From: Rickettsia typhi
Lineage (GTDB): Bacteria; Pseudomonadota; Alphaproteobacteria; Rickettsiales; Rickettsiaceae
Direction of reading: 5' to 3'
DNA: 17,881 bases
Assembly (NCBI GenBank): GCA_945878545.1
Contig: CAMCTQ010000010.1
Coordinates: forward strand, 1-17,881
The position numbers and the translations under genes were made by a program. The notes below the pieces were generated by a model. The model was not told the origin of the DNA, searched no databases, and saw nothing but the letters and a program-made list of their open reading frames with translations. Below, in pieces: positions 5,513 to 13,500 of the stretch. Position 1 is the stretch's first letter. Every line of letters begins with the position of its first letter.

Positions 5513-6910
5513 ATGCAAGAATTTGATTTAGTAGTTATTGGCGGTGGGCCAGCCGGTTATACAGGTGCAATAAGAGCTGCACAGTTAGGGAATAAAGTTG
5601 CTTGTATTGAAAAACATAAAACTCTAGGGGGGACGTGTCTAAATGTTGGTTGTATTCCTTCCAAAGCATTGCTAAGTTTTTCTGAGAAATATGAGGAAGC
5701 TAAAAACCATTTTGCAGATATTGGAATTATAACTGATGCTAAGCTTGATCTTGCAAAAATGTTAGCTAAAAAAGATAAGGTGGTAGAGGATTTATGCAAA
5801 GGAATCGAGAGTCTTTTTGTTAAAAATAAAATTACTAAAATCAAAGGGTTAGCAAAGATTATTGATAAAAACACTGTTGAAGTGACCGATGGTGTAAATA
5901 GTGAAAAGATTTTTGCCAAAAATATTTTAATTGCTACCGGCTCTGAGGTCATGAGTGTTCCAGGAGTTACTATTGATGAAAAAAATATAGTTTCTTCAAC
6001 AGGTGCTCTATCCTTGTCAAAAGTACCAAATGAAATGGTGGTTATTGGTGGTGGATATATAGGCCTTGAACTTGGTTCAGTTTGGAGAAGGCTTGGTAGT
6101 AAAATCACTGTTATAGAATATGCGGATAGAATTGTTCCTGCTCTTGACTCTGAAATAGGGAAGTCCTTTCACAAAATTCTTGAAAATCAGGGGATCAAAT
6201 TTATACTTAGCACCAAGGTGCTAAAAGCAGAGCAAGTGAAGAATCGTATTGATCTTACTATTAGCAGTGTGAGTGATAACTTCGATAGTAAAATTTCTTG
6301 CGATGTAGCTCTTGTGTCTGTTGGTAGGCGGCCAAATACTGATGGTCTTGGCCTTGTAGAGCTGGGAGTTAATGTCGATCAGCGTGGTATGATTAGTGTA
6401 AATGATCATTTTCAAACGAATTATCCGAACATCTATGCGGTTGGCGATGTAATACGAGGTCCAATGCTTGCGCATAAAGCAGAAGAAGAGGCGGTTGCTG
6501 CAGTAGAGATTATGAATGGCCAAGCAGGTCATGTAAACTATAATCTAATTCCGGCAGTTGTTTACAGTTGGCCGGAAGTTGCAAGTGTTGGAGCAACTGA
6601 GGAAGATTTAAAAAAAGCTGGTACCGAATATAAAGTAGGTAAGTTTCCATTCCTGGCCAATAGCCGCGCAAGAAGCGTTGGCAGTGCTGAAGGAATGGTT
6701 AAAATTCTTGCTGATAAAAAAAGTGATAAAGTCTTGGGAGCTCATATTATTGGCCCTGATGCTGGGACTCTAATTGCAGAAATCGTGGCTTATATGGAAT
6801 TTGGAGGGGCGGCTGAAGATATTGCTCGTACTTGTCATGCGCATCCAACTCTTAATGAAGCAATCAAAGAAGCAGCTCTTGCTGTTGATAAAAGGACTAT
6901 CAATATATAA
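5513..6910 (+). CDS. lpdA: Dihydrolipoyl dehydrogenase (E3)
   Basis: This FAD enzyme reoxidises dihydrolipoamide with NAD+ in the pyruvate and 2-oxoglutarate dehydrogenase complexes. I use the ATG at 5513 (465 aa, normal length) because GAGGG lies 7 nt upstream and the protein then starts right at the FAD domain; the reading frame extends 21 codons further upstream. Seen in order: the FAD dinucleotide motif GGGPAG (10-15), the redox disulfide GGTCLNVGCIPSKAL (Cys42, Cys47), and ATGSE (141-145). These are followed by the NAD motif VVIGGGYIGLELGSVW (176-191), the second FAD contact YAVGDV (308-313) and the dimer-interface active site HAHPTLNE (His444, Glu449). All catalytic residues are intact. 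holA follows after one base, so the two are probably co-transcribed. Because Rickettsiales can carry more than one lpd copy, the assignment to a particular complex is open. Confidence 0.95.
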   Translation: MQEFDLVVIGGGPAGYTGAIRAAQLGNKVACIEKHKTLGGTCLNVGCIPSKALLSFSEKYEEAKNHFADIGIITDAKLDLAKMLAKKDKVVEDLCKGIESLFVKNKITKIKGLAKIIDKNTVEVTDGVNSEKIFAKNILIATGSEVMSVPGVTIDEKNIVSSTGALSLSKVPNEMVVIGGGYIGLELGSVWRRLGSKITVIEYADRIVPALDSEIGKSFHKILENQGIKFILSTKVLKAEQVKNRIDLTISSVSDNFDSKISCDVALVSVGRRPNTDGLGLVELGVNVDQRGMISVNDHFQTNYPNIYAVGDVIRGPMLAHKAEEEAVAAVEIMNGQAGHVNYNLIPAVVYSWPEVASVGATEEDLKKAGTEYKVGKFPFLANSRARSVGSAEGMVKILADKKSDKVLGAHIIGPDAGTLIAEIVAYMEFGGAAEDIARTCHAHPTLNEAIKEAALAVDKRTINI

Positions 6911-6911
6911 G

Positions 6912-7904
6912 ATGAAATTTTATACGAATCAGTTAACACAATTACTTGATAAAGTTGCAAGCGGGAGTGTTAAGTCTTTGCTTTTGTATGGGCATAACAG
7001 GGGTTTTATTTCTGCTGTTATCAACCAGTTAGTTAAAAAATTTGATTTTTTTACAGTGAATTTAACTAGCAAGGAAGCTACAGAAGCGAATCTTAGTCTT
7101 CTAGCTAATAGTAGTAACTTTTTTAAACAAAAAGAATTGTTAAAAGTTGACCATAATGGTTCAGCGATAAGCAAGGAATTAAAACAATTTTTAATAACAG
7201 CAGATTTTACTAATTTCATTTGCTTTATAGGAGAAGAATCTCTGCCTGCCTCTGGAATAAGAAAATTATTTGAAGACTCGCCGAATATGGCTGTGATGGG
7301 TTGTTATTATGATGATGATAATATGGTAGCAAAAATTGCTAATACAATAGCTGCAAAACATCGCAAAACAATTTCACAAGAAGCTTTGTTTTATATTAAA
7401 GCTACTTTAAAGGGGGATCATCAAATTATCAAAAATGAACTAGAGAAATTGATAAATTATACCTATGATAAAGATCAGATTAGCTATGAAGATGTAAAAG
7501 CGGTGATAAGCTCAGATTTGTCTGCTAATGGAGATGAGATGTGTATATTTTTTAGTAAACAAGAGCCAGAATTGTTTTTAGTTGAAGTAGAAAAGCTTAG
7601 AAGTCAAAATATCAATGAAATACTGATGATCAGGGCTTTAATAAGATATTATATCAATCTATTTATTGTGGTTTCAAAAATTGAAGATGGAGATAATATT
7701 GATTCTGCTATAAAATCTCTTTCACCTCCAATATTTTTTAAGTATGTAGGTGATTTTAGAAGTAATGCACAAAAACTTTCGTCAAAGGATACAATAAAAG
7801 TTATTAGTTTATTGCAAAAGGCAGAAGTCAAATTTAAAAATAATAGTAATAACTTTGATTTTTTTGGAGAAGTGTACTTGCCTGCTTATGGTTATATTGT
7901 ATGA
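6912..7904 (+). CDS. holA: DNA polymerase III delta subunit
   Basis: The delta subunit opens the beta sliding clamp and is part of the clamp-loader complex in DNA replication. At 330 aa it has normal length. The N-terminal region reads LLLYGHNRGFISAVINQLVK (23-42), the degenerate P-loop area typical of delta. Around 98-130 is ICFIGEESLPASGIRKLFE, in place of the usual LIITxxKLDK...K segment. IANTIAAKHRKTISQEALFYI (about 135-155) leads into the LKGDHQIIKNELEKL helix. The C-terminal collar domain follows. The start codon is one base after the lpdA stop. A purine-rich AAGGA lies within the end of lpdA but rather far upstream. Divergence is typical: HolA is among the least conserved replication proteins. 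Confidence 0.88.
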   Translation: MKFYTNQLTQLLDKVASGSVKSLLLYGHNRGFISAVINQLVKKFDFFTVNLTSKEATEANLSLLANSSNFFKQKELLKVDHNGSAISKELKQFLITADFTNFICFIGEESLPASGIRKLFEDSPNMAVMGCYYDDDNMVAKIANTIAAKHRKTISQEALFYIKATLKGDHQIIKNELEKLINYTYDKDQISYEDVKAVISSDLSANGDEMCIFFSKQEPELFLVEVEKLRSQNINEILMIRALIRYYINLFIVVSKIEDGDNIDSAIKSLSPPIFFKYVGDFRSNAQKLSSKDTIKVISLLQKAEVKFKNNSNNFDFFGEVYLPAYGYIV

Positions 7905-7931
7905 TATATATTTTATTTGGAAGCATAAATT

Positions 7932-8342
7932 ATGTTTAAACCAACCAGCATACCCCAGTTGAGTCCATATTTTACAGTGCAAGATGGGAATAAATCTATA
8001 AAGTTTTATACCGATGCTTTCGGTTTTACTGTAGTAGATCTTGTGAAGGGTGATGATGGAGAACCTCAGCATGTTTCTATGGAGAAACAGGAGGCTTATA
8101 TTATGTTTTCTCCTGAAGGATCATATGGATCAACAAAAAAGGCGCCTATTAGTTTAGGAGTAAGTATGCCTGTTAGTATGTATATATATTGTGAAAACAC
8201 GGATCAATTATATCAGCAAGCAATAACTAACGGGGCAATAAGTTTGATTGAGCCAAATGATAGCTTTTGGGGTGATCGTTTTTGTGCTGTACAGGATATT
8301 GATGGTTACGAATGGTGGTTTGCTACTCTTCTTAAGAAATAG
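7932..8342 (+). CDS. VOC-superfamily (glyoxalase/PhnB-like) protein
   Basis: The 136 residues have the tandem beta-alpha-beta-beta-beta pattern of the vicinal oxygen chelate fold. LSPYFTVQDGNKSIKFYTDAFGF (10-32) is the standard start of the PhnB/bleomycin-resistance-like group. AYIMFSPE lies near 55-62, MYIYCENTDQLYQQAITNGA at 83-102, and the final WGDRFCAVQDIDGYEWWFAT motif near 113-132. Members include glyoxalases, antibiotic-binding proteins and demethylases. The substrate cannot be read from the sequence. TGGAAG sits about 9 nt before the ATG. It follows holA by 27 nt and may share its transcript. Confidence 0.85.
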   Translation: MFKPTSIPQLSPYFTVQDGNKSIKFYTDAFGFTVVDLVKGDDGEPQHVSMEKQEAYIMFSPEGSYGSTKKAPISLGVSMPVSMYIYCENTDQLYQQAITNGAISLIEPNDSFWGDRFCAVQDIDGYEWWFATLLKK

Positions 8343-8521
8343 TTATCATGAGTGTTAGGGGTATTGCTAGAATAAAAATTCTATAAGCTTTAAACACAAC
8401 TCTTGCATTGTGTCATGACAATGGTTTTGTTTGCCATGATGTTGCTATTGGTTAGTGGGCTATGCTTGCCGTTCGTCGTTAAGGTGTTTTAAATGCTAAT
8501 TCGAATTAAAAGGCTCTATAT

Positions 8522-9076
8522 ATGAATTTTTTAAAAATCTGCGTTTTTCTTATCTCTCTTACCTTTTGTGGAATCGTAAGCGCTCAAGATCGCTATGTTG
8601 CAAAAGTTGCGGTTGTAGACGTTGAATCTATTTTAGAAAATTCTTTAGCTATTACTAGCATCAGAAAATCTATTAATGAATTAAGTGAAAATATACAAAA
8701 AGATATAGCTGAGCAAGAAAAGGGGTTTAAAAAACAAGAGCAGGAATTGCTTGAGTCGCAAAAAACATTGAGTCAGGAAAAATTTGATTCGTTAGCAGCG
8801 AAATTTAATAAAAATGTTAGTAATATTCAAAAAAATATTCAATTAAAAAAGATTGCTCTTGAGCAAGCTCATTCACGAGCAATAGAAGTAGTGCATCAAA
8901 AAACTATTTCCATAATTAGTGATTTAGCCAAGGAATATAATTTTAATATAGTACTACCTAGTTCTCAGGTATTGTTTGTGATTAGCGAACTAAATATTAC
9001 TCTTGAGGTAATATCTCGACTGAATGATAGTTTAAAGGAGGTGCCGATTGATTATCAAAAATTTCTGAAGAACTAA
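8522..9076 (+). CDS. skp: Periplasmic chaperone Skp/OmpH family
   Basis: Skp binds unfolded outer-membrane proteins in the periplasm and hands them to the BAM complex. The 184-aa product starts with a signal peptide (about residues 1-21, ending SAQ) followed by VAKVAVVDVESILENS (27-42). This is the OmpH family start, where a strand with a conserved VD precedes the coiled-coil tentacle. Residues 45-130 are Lys/Glu/Gln-rich helices, and EYNFNIVLPSSQVLFV (137-152) is the return strand. Length is normal. AAAAGG lies 8 nt before the ATG and overlaps a perfect 12-bp palindrome, TAATTCGAATTA, at 8497-8508, which could be an operator. The usual neighbours bamA and lpxD are absent; murD follows after 23 nt. 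Confidence 0.85.
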   Translation: MNFLKICVFLISLTFCGIVSAQDRYVAKVAVVDVESILENSLAITSIRKSINELSENIQKDIAEQEKGFKKQEQELLESQKTLSQEKFDSLAAKFNKNVSNIQKNIQLKKIALEQAHSRAIEVVHQKTISIISDLAKEYNFNIVLPSSQVLFVISELNITLEVISRLNDSLKEVPIDYQKFLKN

Positions 9077-9099
9077 ATGATAACCCTGTATATAAAAGC

Positions 9100-10476
9100 A
9101 TGAACTTGTCAAAACAAAAAAACAAAAGAATAGGTATTTTTGGATTAGGAATAACTGGTATATCAGTATATAAAGAGCTGGTTAATGTTGCCAAGGACGT
9201 AATCTGTTATGATGATTCCAAAGTAAACAAAGAGGCTTTTTCCGTAGAATTTGGTAATCAGAATCTGTTTTCCTTAGAAGCTAAAGAATGGATTGAGCTT
9301 GATAAAATTGTTATAAGTCCAGGTGTTCCACATTCTCATCGAATTTTTGAAATAGCTTCCAATAACAAAATTGCTATTACTTCGGATATTGAATTATTCA
9401 TGGAAGAAAATCCCGATTCTGAATTTATCTTTATTACCGGTACTAACGGAAAAAGTACTGTTACAGCTTTGACAGGTCATATTCTAACGCAAGCAGGGCT
9501 TGATTATAGTATTGGTGGTAATATTGGAACTCCGGTAATGTCTCTACCAAGTGACAGAAAAGGCTATATATTTGAATTATCCTCATTTCAAATTGAACTT
9601 TTAAATAAGATAGATCCTAAAATATCTGTTATTACTAATGTAACACCAGACCACCTTGATAGACATGAGACGATTGAAGCTTACACTAAAATAAAAGAAA
9701 AAATCTTGACCACTGGTGCTTTAAAAATTATTGGTGTAAACAGTGTTATTTCACGAGATATTTATAATAAATTTAAGAAAATTTACAGCTCAAAAGTAAT
9801 TCCAATATCCAATAAAGAGCATATCAAAGATGGAATTTTTTGTGGTGTTCTTGGTTTAGAAGACAACTTCTTTGATCAAAAAAATTATCTTCTTCCCGAA
9901 CTACCGCAGTTGCAAGGGGAGCATAACAAGGAAAACATCGCTATAGCTTATACAATATGCAGAGCGCTTTCGATTCCTAGTTCGTTGATCATCGAAGCTC
10001 TAAAAACTTTTAAAGGCCTTGATCATAGAATGCAATATGTTGGTCATTATAAAAATATAAATTTTTATAATGATAGTAAGGCAACGAATATATCGTCAGC
10101 TCTAGCTTCACTATCAGCTTTTGATAATATTATCTGGTTTGCAGGCGGTAAATTCAAAGAAAATAGTTTTTCAGATCTTGAGTCGATTTTACACAACGTT
10201 AAAAAAGCTTATTTTTTTGGTGAAAGTAAAAATTTATTTGCTAATTATTTAGATTCTAATTCAGAGCGCAAAACAGAGTACGAAGTCTGTGAAGATCTTG
10301 AAGAAGCTTTTAGTAAGGCAATAGAATATTCCACAACAATTAAAAACCATAAACTAACTTTCTTACTAGCCCCATCTTGTGCGTCGTATGATCAGTTTAA
10401 GAACTTTGAAGAACGTGGCAACCTATTCGTTAAATTAAGCTTAGCAGCTATCGAGTTGAACGGTAAAATTAAGTAG
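9100..10476 (+). CDS. murD: UDP-N-acetylmuramoyl-L-alanine--D-glutamate ligase
   Basis: MurD adds D-glutamate to UDP-MurNAc-L-Ala in the cytoplasm with ATP hydrolysis. The product is 458 aa, the normal length. The N-terminal UDP-binding domain begins IGIFGLGITGISV (11-23). VISPGVP (71-77) is conserved in the family. The ATP P-loop is GTNGKST (114-120). FELSSFQIE (158-166) and NVTPDHLDRH (180-189) give the metal-binding Glu and His. GLDHRMQ and FYNDSKATN mark the start of the third domain. LLAPSCASYDQFKNFEERG near the C-terminus is typical of MurD. The organism therefore makes peptidoglycan precursors, consistent with the lytic transglycosylase in the same window. mraY, murF and ftsW, common neighbours elsewhere, are not adjacent. 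Confidence 0.95.
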   Translation: MNLSKQKNKRIGIFGLGITGISVYKELVNVAKDVICYDDSKVNKEAFSVEFGNQNLFSLEAKEWIELDKIVISPGVPHSHRIFEIASNNKIAITSDIELFMEENPDSEFIFITGTNGKSTVTALTGHILTQAGLDYSIGGNIGTPVMSLPSDRKGYIFELSSFQIELLNKIDPKISVITNVTPDHLDRHETIEAYTKIKEKILTTGALKIIGVNSVISRDIYNKFKKIYSSKVIPISNKEHIKDGIFCGVLGLEDNFFDQKNYLLPELPQLQGEHNKENIAIAYTICRALSIPSSLIIEALKTFKGLDHRMQYVGHYKNINFYNDSKATNISSALASLSAFDNIIWFAGGKFKENSFSDLESILHNVKKAYFFGESKNLFANYLDSNSERKTEYEVCEDLEEAFSKAIEYSTTIKNHKLTFLLAPSCASYDQFKNFEERGNLFVKLSLAAIELNGKIK

Positions 10477-10503
10477 TAAAGTGGCTTTAAGATAGCAAAA
10501 TAA

Positions 10504-10629
10504 CTAGGCTTGTTTAGCTTTAAATCTTTTGTTAACTTTATTGATAACAAGCGTTCTGCCCTTTCTCTTTACTATGCGGCAGTTTTTATCTCTTGTTTTT
10601 GCAGATTTTAGGGATTTTAGAACTTTCAT
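10504..10629 (-). CDS. rpmJ: 50S ribosomal protein L36
   Basis: This short gene encodes 41 residues starting [14 protein letters not shown] and ending [10 protein letters not shown], matching the alphaproteobacterial L36 pattern (MKV..SLKSaK.RD....VKRKGR.yVINK...RFKArQ). L36 sits at the base of the 50S L7/L12 stalk region. The protein has one Cys (residue 17), so it lacks the four zinc ligands of the C-plus form, as is usual in this class. It is convergent with murD (27 nt between stops) and has its own consensus promoter. No obvious Shine-Dalgarno precedes the ATG. Confidence 0.92.
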   Translation of the reverse strand: MKVLKSLKSAKTRDKNCRIVKRKGRTLVINKVNKRFKAKQA

Positions 10630-10677
10630 AATAATTATTTTTTAATTTGATTTTTGAACCTATCAATTTCAGATGCC

Positions 10678-10706
10678 ATTATAATAACTTTTAGACGTAA
10701 GGTCAA
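10678..10706 (-). promoter_or_regulatory. Consensus sigma70 promoter of rpmJ
   Basis: Read on the minus strand: TTGACC (10706-10701), 17 bp, then TATAAT (10683-10678). Only one -35 base departs from TTGACA. The expected start of transcription is about 40 nt before the rpmJ ATG. It is the best promoter match I find in the window. Confidence 0.8.
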
Positions 10707-10747
10707 CCATGAATAATAGATTTTAATGGGGTAAACAATTTTTATGC

Positions 10748-10776
10748 TTGACCTTAGCATTTAAGGATTTTATCAT
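10748..10776 (+). promoter_or_regulatory. Sigma70 promoter of the psd-pssA-emrA operon
   Basis: TTGACC (10748-10753), a 17-bp spacer, then TATCAT (10771-10776). A start near 10783 would leave a leader of about 20 nt, which contains GGAGA (10793-10797) 6 nt before the psd ATG. The -35 and its first downstream bases, TTGACCTTA, are identical to those of the divergent rpmJ promoter, giving a 9-bp inverted repeat (10698-10706 and 10748-10756). Confidence 0.7.
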
Positions 10777-10803
10777 CCAAAAGAATTTATTTGGAGAAGA
10801 AGC

Positions 10804-11499
10804 ATGAAACCATACAATGATCTAGCAAAAATCATTCATCGTGAAGGTTATATATTTATTGTTATTTTTGCTGTAATAACTTTTGTATTAGGATCTTTTA
10901 GTTCAACGTTTGGTTGGATTGGCACGATTTGCACAGTTTGGTGCGCTTATTTTTTTAGAAACCCTGAAAGAGTAACACCAGTAAACGATAATTTTATTAT
11001 TAGCCCAGCTGACGGAATAGTTCAAACAATAAAAGAAGTGACACCGCCATCAGAACTTGGACTTGGTGACGATGAAATGATAAAAGTAAGTGTGTTTTTA
11101 AACGTTTTTAATGTTCACGTTAATAGGACTCCAGCTTCCGGTAGGATTTTGTCATTAAATTATCATCCTGGAAAATTCTTTAATGCATCTTTAGATAAAG
11201 CAAGTATTCATAATGAGCGTCAATCTGTTTTGATGGAAACTATTTCGGGCGTGAAAATAGCTTTTGTTCAAATTGCTGGCTTAATCGCAAGACGAATTGT
11301 TTGTGATTTAGAAGAATCTCAAGTGGTGAAAGCTGGTCAGCGTTATGGATTAATAAGATTTGGTAGTAGAGCTGATATTTATCTACCCTTAAAAACTGCC
11401 ATTTTAGTATCAGAGGGTCAAACCTGCGTAGGGGGAGAAACTATAATAGCTGATACAAGTCTGACCAAGTCTTCTCAGCCAAAGTTTGAAGTAAGATAA
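10804..11499 (+). CDS. psd: Phosphatidylserine decarboxylase proenzyme
   Basis: Psd converts phosphatidylserine to phosphatidylethanolamine at the inner membrane. The 231-aa product is the short form common in Rickettsiales and many alphaproteobacteria. Two hydrophobic segments (16-30 and 36-50) anchor the N-terminus. [10 protein letters not shown] (50-59) and SPADGIV (67-73, catalytic Asp70) follow. [11 protein letters not shown] (100-110) holds the His105 of the self-cleavage triad. The autocleavage site is RFGSR: cleavage between Gly187 and Ser188 would leave the pyruvoyl group on Ser188. GGA at the start codon (GGAGA, 6 nt spacing) supports the chosen ATG. pssA follows after 22 nt. Confidence 0.95.
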   Translation: MKPYNDLAKIIHREGYIFIVIFAVITFVLGSFSSTFGWIGTICTVWCAYFFRNPERVTPVNDNFIISPADGIVQTIKEVTPPSELGLGDDEMIKVSVFLNVFNVHVNRTPASGRILSLNYHPGKFFNASLDKASIHNERQSVLMETISGVKIAFVQIAGLIARRIVCDLEESQVVKAGQRYGLIRFGSRADIYLPLKTAILVSEGQTCVGGETIIADTSLTKSSQPKFEVR

Positions 11500-11521
11500 T
11501 AATAATTATTAGGCATGGATT

Positions 11522-12289
11522 TTGTCAAAGTTAAAAAAGCCACGAAGAATTTTAAAGCCAGTGCCCGTTGCAAAGTTAATTCCTAACCTAGTAACCTTGA
11601 TAGGTCTTGTTGTTGGAGTAAGTTCTATACGCTTCGCACTTGATAGTAAATGGGAGCTATCAATTTATTGTGTGTTAATAGCAACTATTATTGATGGCCT
11701 TGACGGGAAAATAGCTAGGATGCTCAATGCTACTAGCCATTTTGGTGCTGAACTAGATTCTTTGTGCGACTTTGTCAATTTTGGTGTTTGTCCAGCTATC
11801 ATAATATATTTGTGGTCTTTTCAGCAATATGAATACAAGGTCATATCTTGGGCTTCGATAACATTTTTTATCGTTTGCATGTGTATAAGACTAGCACGAT
11901 TCAATACTATGATTTTCAATCCAGTAGAGTCAAAACAAGCAATGCTTTTTTCAACGGGTGTTCCTGCACCTAGTGGAGCAATGCTTGCATTAATACCTAT
12001 GATTCTTGACTTCGAAATCACTACATATTTTGAGGATTTTAATATCAGAAGCCATACCTTATTAATAAATGTTTATATTGTCTTTATAGCAATATTATTG
12101 GCTAGCAGATTGCCTACGATATCAATAAAAAATCTTAATATTAAACCAGAATATTTATCACTCTGTATGATAATATTTGCTATCATTATAATAATAACAG
12201 TGATCTATCCTTGGTACATGTTGCCAATAGCTGCTATAATATACTTATTATCTATCATTGTTTGTATTTATATATCACGAAAATTATGA
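11522..12289 (+). CDS. pssA: CDP-diacylglycerol--serine O-phosphatidyltransferase
   Basis: PssA makes phosphatidylserine from CDP-diacylglycerol and serine, the substrate for the psd product encoded just upstream. The CDP-alcohol phosphotransferase motif DGLDGKIAR...GAELDSLCD (residues 59-83) is complete, with all four Asp. About six to eight hydrophobic segments fill the rest of the 255 aa, as expected of the integral-membrane type. The start I use is TTG at 11522-11524, with AGG 8 nt upstream (11511-11513). An in-frame TAG at 11510-11512 excludes any earlier start. The only ATG nearby (11515) is in another frame. A GTG at 11561 is the next alternative and would remove 13 basic residues. The stop overlaps the next gene by 4 nt. 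Confidence 0.93.
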   Translation: MSKLKKPRRILKPVPVAKLIPNLVTLIGLVVGVSSIRFALDSKWELSIYCVLIATIIDGLDGKIARMLNATSHFGAELDSLCDFVNFGVCPAIIIYLWSFQQYEYKVISWASITFFIVCMCIRLARFNTMIFNPVESKQAMLFSTGVPAPSGAMLALIPMILDFEITTYFEDFNIRSHTLLINVYIVFIAILLASRLPTISIKNLNIKPEYLSLCMIIFAIIIIITVIYPWYMLPIAAIIYLLSIIVCIYISRKL

Positions 12290-13341
12290 GCCTTATCTCT
12301 AAATATGCATCGCATCGATATTTTGTTCATACCCTGATTATTATTTCTCTTATACTTTCCATCTTGGTTTATAGGATATATATATGGAGTAAGACACAAT
12401 ATACTGATAATGCATATATTGAAGCTGAAATTTCTAATGTTAGTTCAGAGGTAAGCGGGGTAATTCACGAAATATTACTAGAAGAAAATAATAAAGTTAA
12501 ACAGGGGCAAATTATAGCCAAAATTAAAAGTGATGATTATGATGCTAATTACGAGAAAGCGTTAGCAACGCTCGAAGGAGCAAAAAGAGATACAGAAATA
12601 ATAGAACAAAATATAAAGCTGGCTCAGATTGAGCAAGTAAAAACAAAAGAATCTTTTGAGTTTGCTGAAACCAATTTAAAACTTACGCAAGTAGATTACA
12701 ATAGAATTCAGACACTTAGCAAAGATAACTATGCTAGTAAACAAAAATTGGATGCCACTGAAATGGCGTTAGAAAAAGCAAAAAATGAGTTTTCGCAGGC
12801 AAAACTTAATATGCAAACAAGCGATGAAAAACTAGCGCTCTTAGAAATACAACGTTTATCTTCTATGGCAAAACATACTACAATCAAACAGGAGGCTATC
12901 CTCTCCAAAAGAGATCTAGATAATACTGTGATTCGCTCTCCTATTGATGGTATACTCGGTAATAGTTCTTTAAAACTTGGGAATTATATACGAGCAGGAG
13001 TAATATTATTTGCGGTTGTACCAGAAAAATTGTATGTAAAGGCTAACTTTAAAGAAACTCAAATTACTAATTTTAAAACAGGCATGGAAGCAGTGATGAC
13101 TTTTGATTCAGAACCTGGTCATGAGGTTATTGGTTATATTAGAAATGTTTCTCCTGCAACCGGTGCAAAGTTCAGCCTATTACCACCGGCCAATGCGACC
13201 GGCAACTTTACCAAAATTGTTCAGCGTGTACCTGTAGCAATTGATTTTGACATTCCCGAGGCGTTGATAGGCAAATTAAGTCCTGGTATGTCTACAATAG
13301 TAAGAATTAGAACTGACAAGGAACCTGTTGCAAGAAATTAG
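12286..13341 (+). CDS. emrA: HlyD/EmrA-type membrane fusion protein
   Basis: This is a periplasmic adaptor that links an inner-membrane exporter to an outer-membrane channel. I start at the ATG at 12286, which overlaps the pssA stop as ATGA (351 aa). One membrane helix lies at about 14-33. QYTDNAYIEAEISNVSSEVSG (38-58) opens the barrel-sandwich (lipoyl-like) domain, and VKQGQIIAKI (71-80) is conserved. A long coiled-coil hairpin runs from 87 to 210. The second half of the lipoyl domain is TVIRSPIDGILGN (214-226). The EmrA signature KFSLLPPANATGNFTKIVQRVPV lies at 295-317. No EmrB-type transporter gene follows in the window, so the partner must be encoded elsewhere. Coupling to the phospholipid genes suggests shared expression, not necessarily shared function. 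Confidence 0.88.
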   Translation: MSLISKYASHRYFVHTLIIISLILSILVYRIYIWSKTQYTDNAYIEAEISNVSSEVSGVIHEILLEENNKVKQGQIIAKIKSDDYDANYEKALATLEGAKRDTEIIEQNIKLAQIEQVKTKESFEFAETNLKLTQVDYNRIQTLSKDNYASKQKLDATEMALEKAKNEFSQAKLNMQTSDEKLALLEIQRLSSMAKHTTIKQEAILSKRDLDNTVIRSPIDGILGNSSLKLGNYIRAGVILFAVVPEKLYVKANFKETQITNFKTGMEAVMTFDSEPGHEVIGYIRNVSPATGAKFSLLPPANATGNFTKIVQRVPVAIDFDIPEALIGKLSPGMSTIVRIRTDKEPVARN

Positions 13342-13419
13342 AAGGCATTGTCAAGTTAAGGTAAAATTCCATAAAACGAAGCAAACAATATAAAAAGGAA
13401 TGAGTTGCTAGAAGAATAG

Positions 13420-13500
13420 AACTATCTATCTTCGCCAGATGCCCGACATGAGGAGTATGTAAAAAGGCTGAGAAAGTCAATATTCACCAATTACGCATGA
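13420..13500 (+). pseudogene. Possible coding remnant downstream of emrA
   Basis: Between emrA and the SDR gene one plus-strand frame reads NYLSSPDARHEEYVKRLRKS and six further residues, then a stop, preceded by a TAG and by NELLEE. The composition looks protein-like, but there is no start codon and no identifiable family, and it runs into the 3' end of the SDR gene. It may be the tail of a lost gene or chance. Confidence 0.2.

Noticed and set aside
5557..6108. Long minus-strand open frame inside lpdA
   Set aside because: Antisense shadow of a clearly conserved gene; no start signals and no family-like sequence.
8415..8492. 25-aa hydrophobic ORF between the VOC gene and skp
   Set aside because: No Shine-Dalgarno, no recognised family, and a single short hydrophobic stretch is easily produced by AT-rich sequence.
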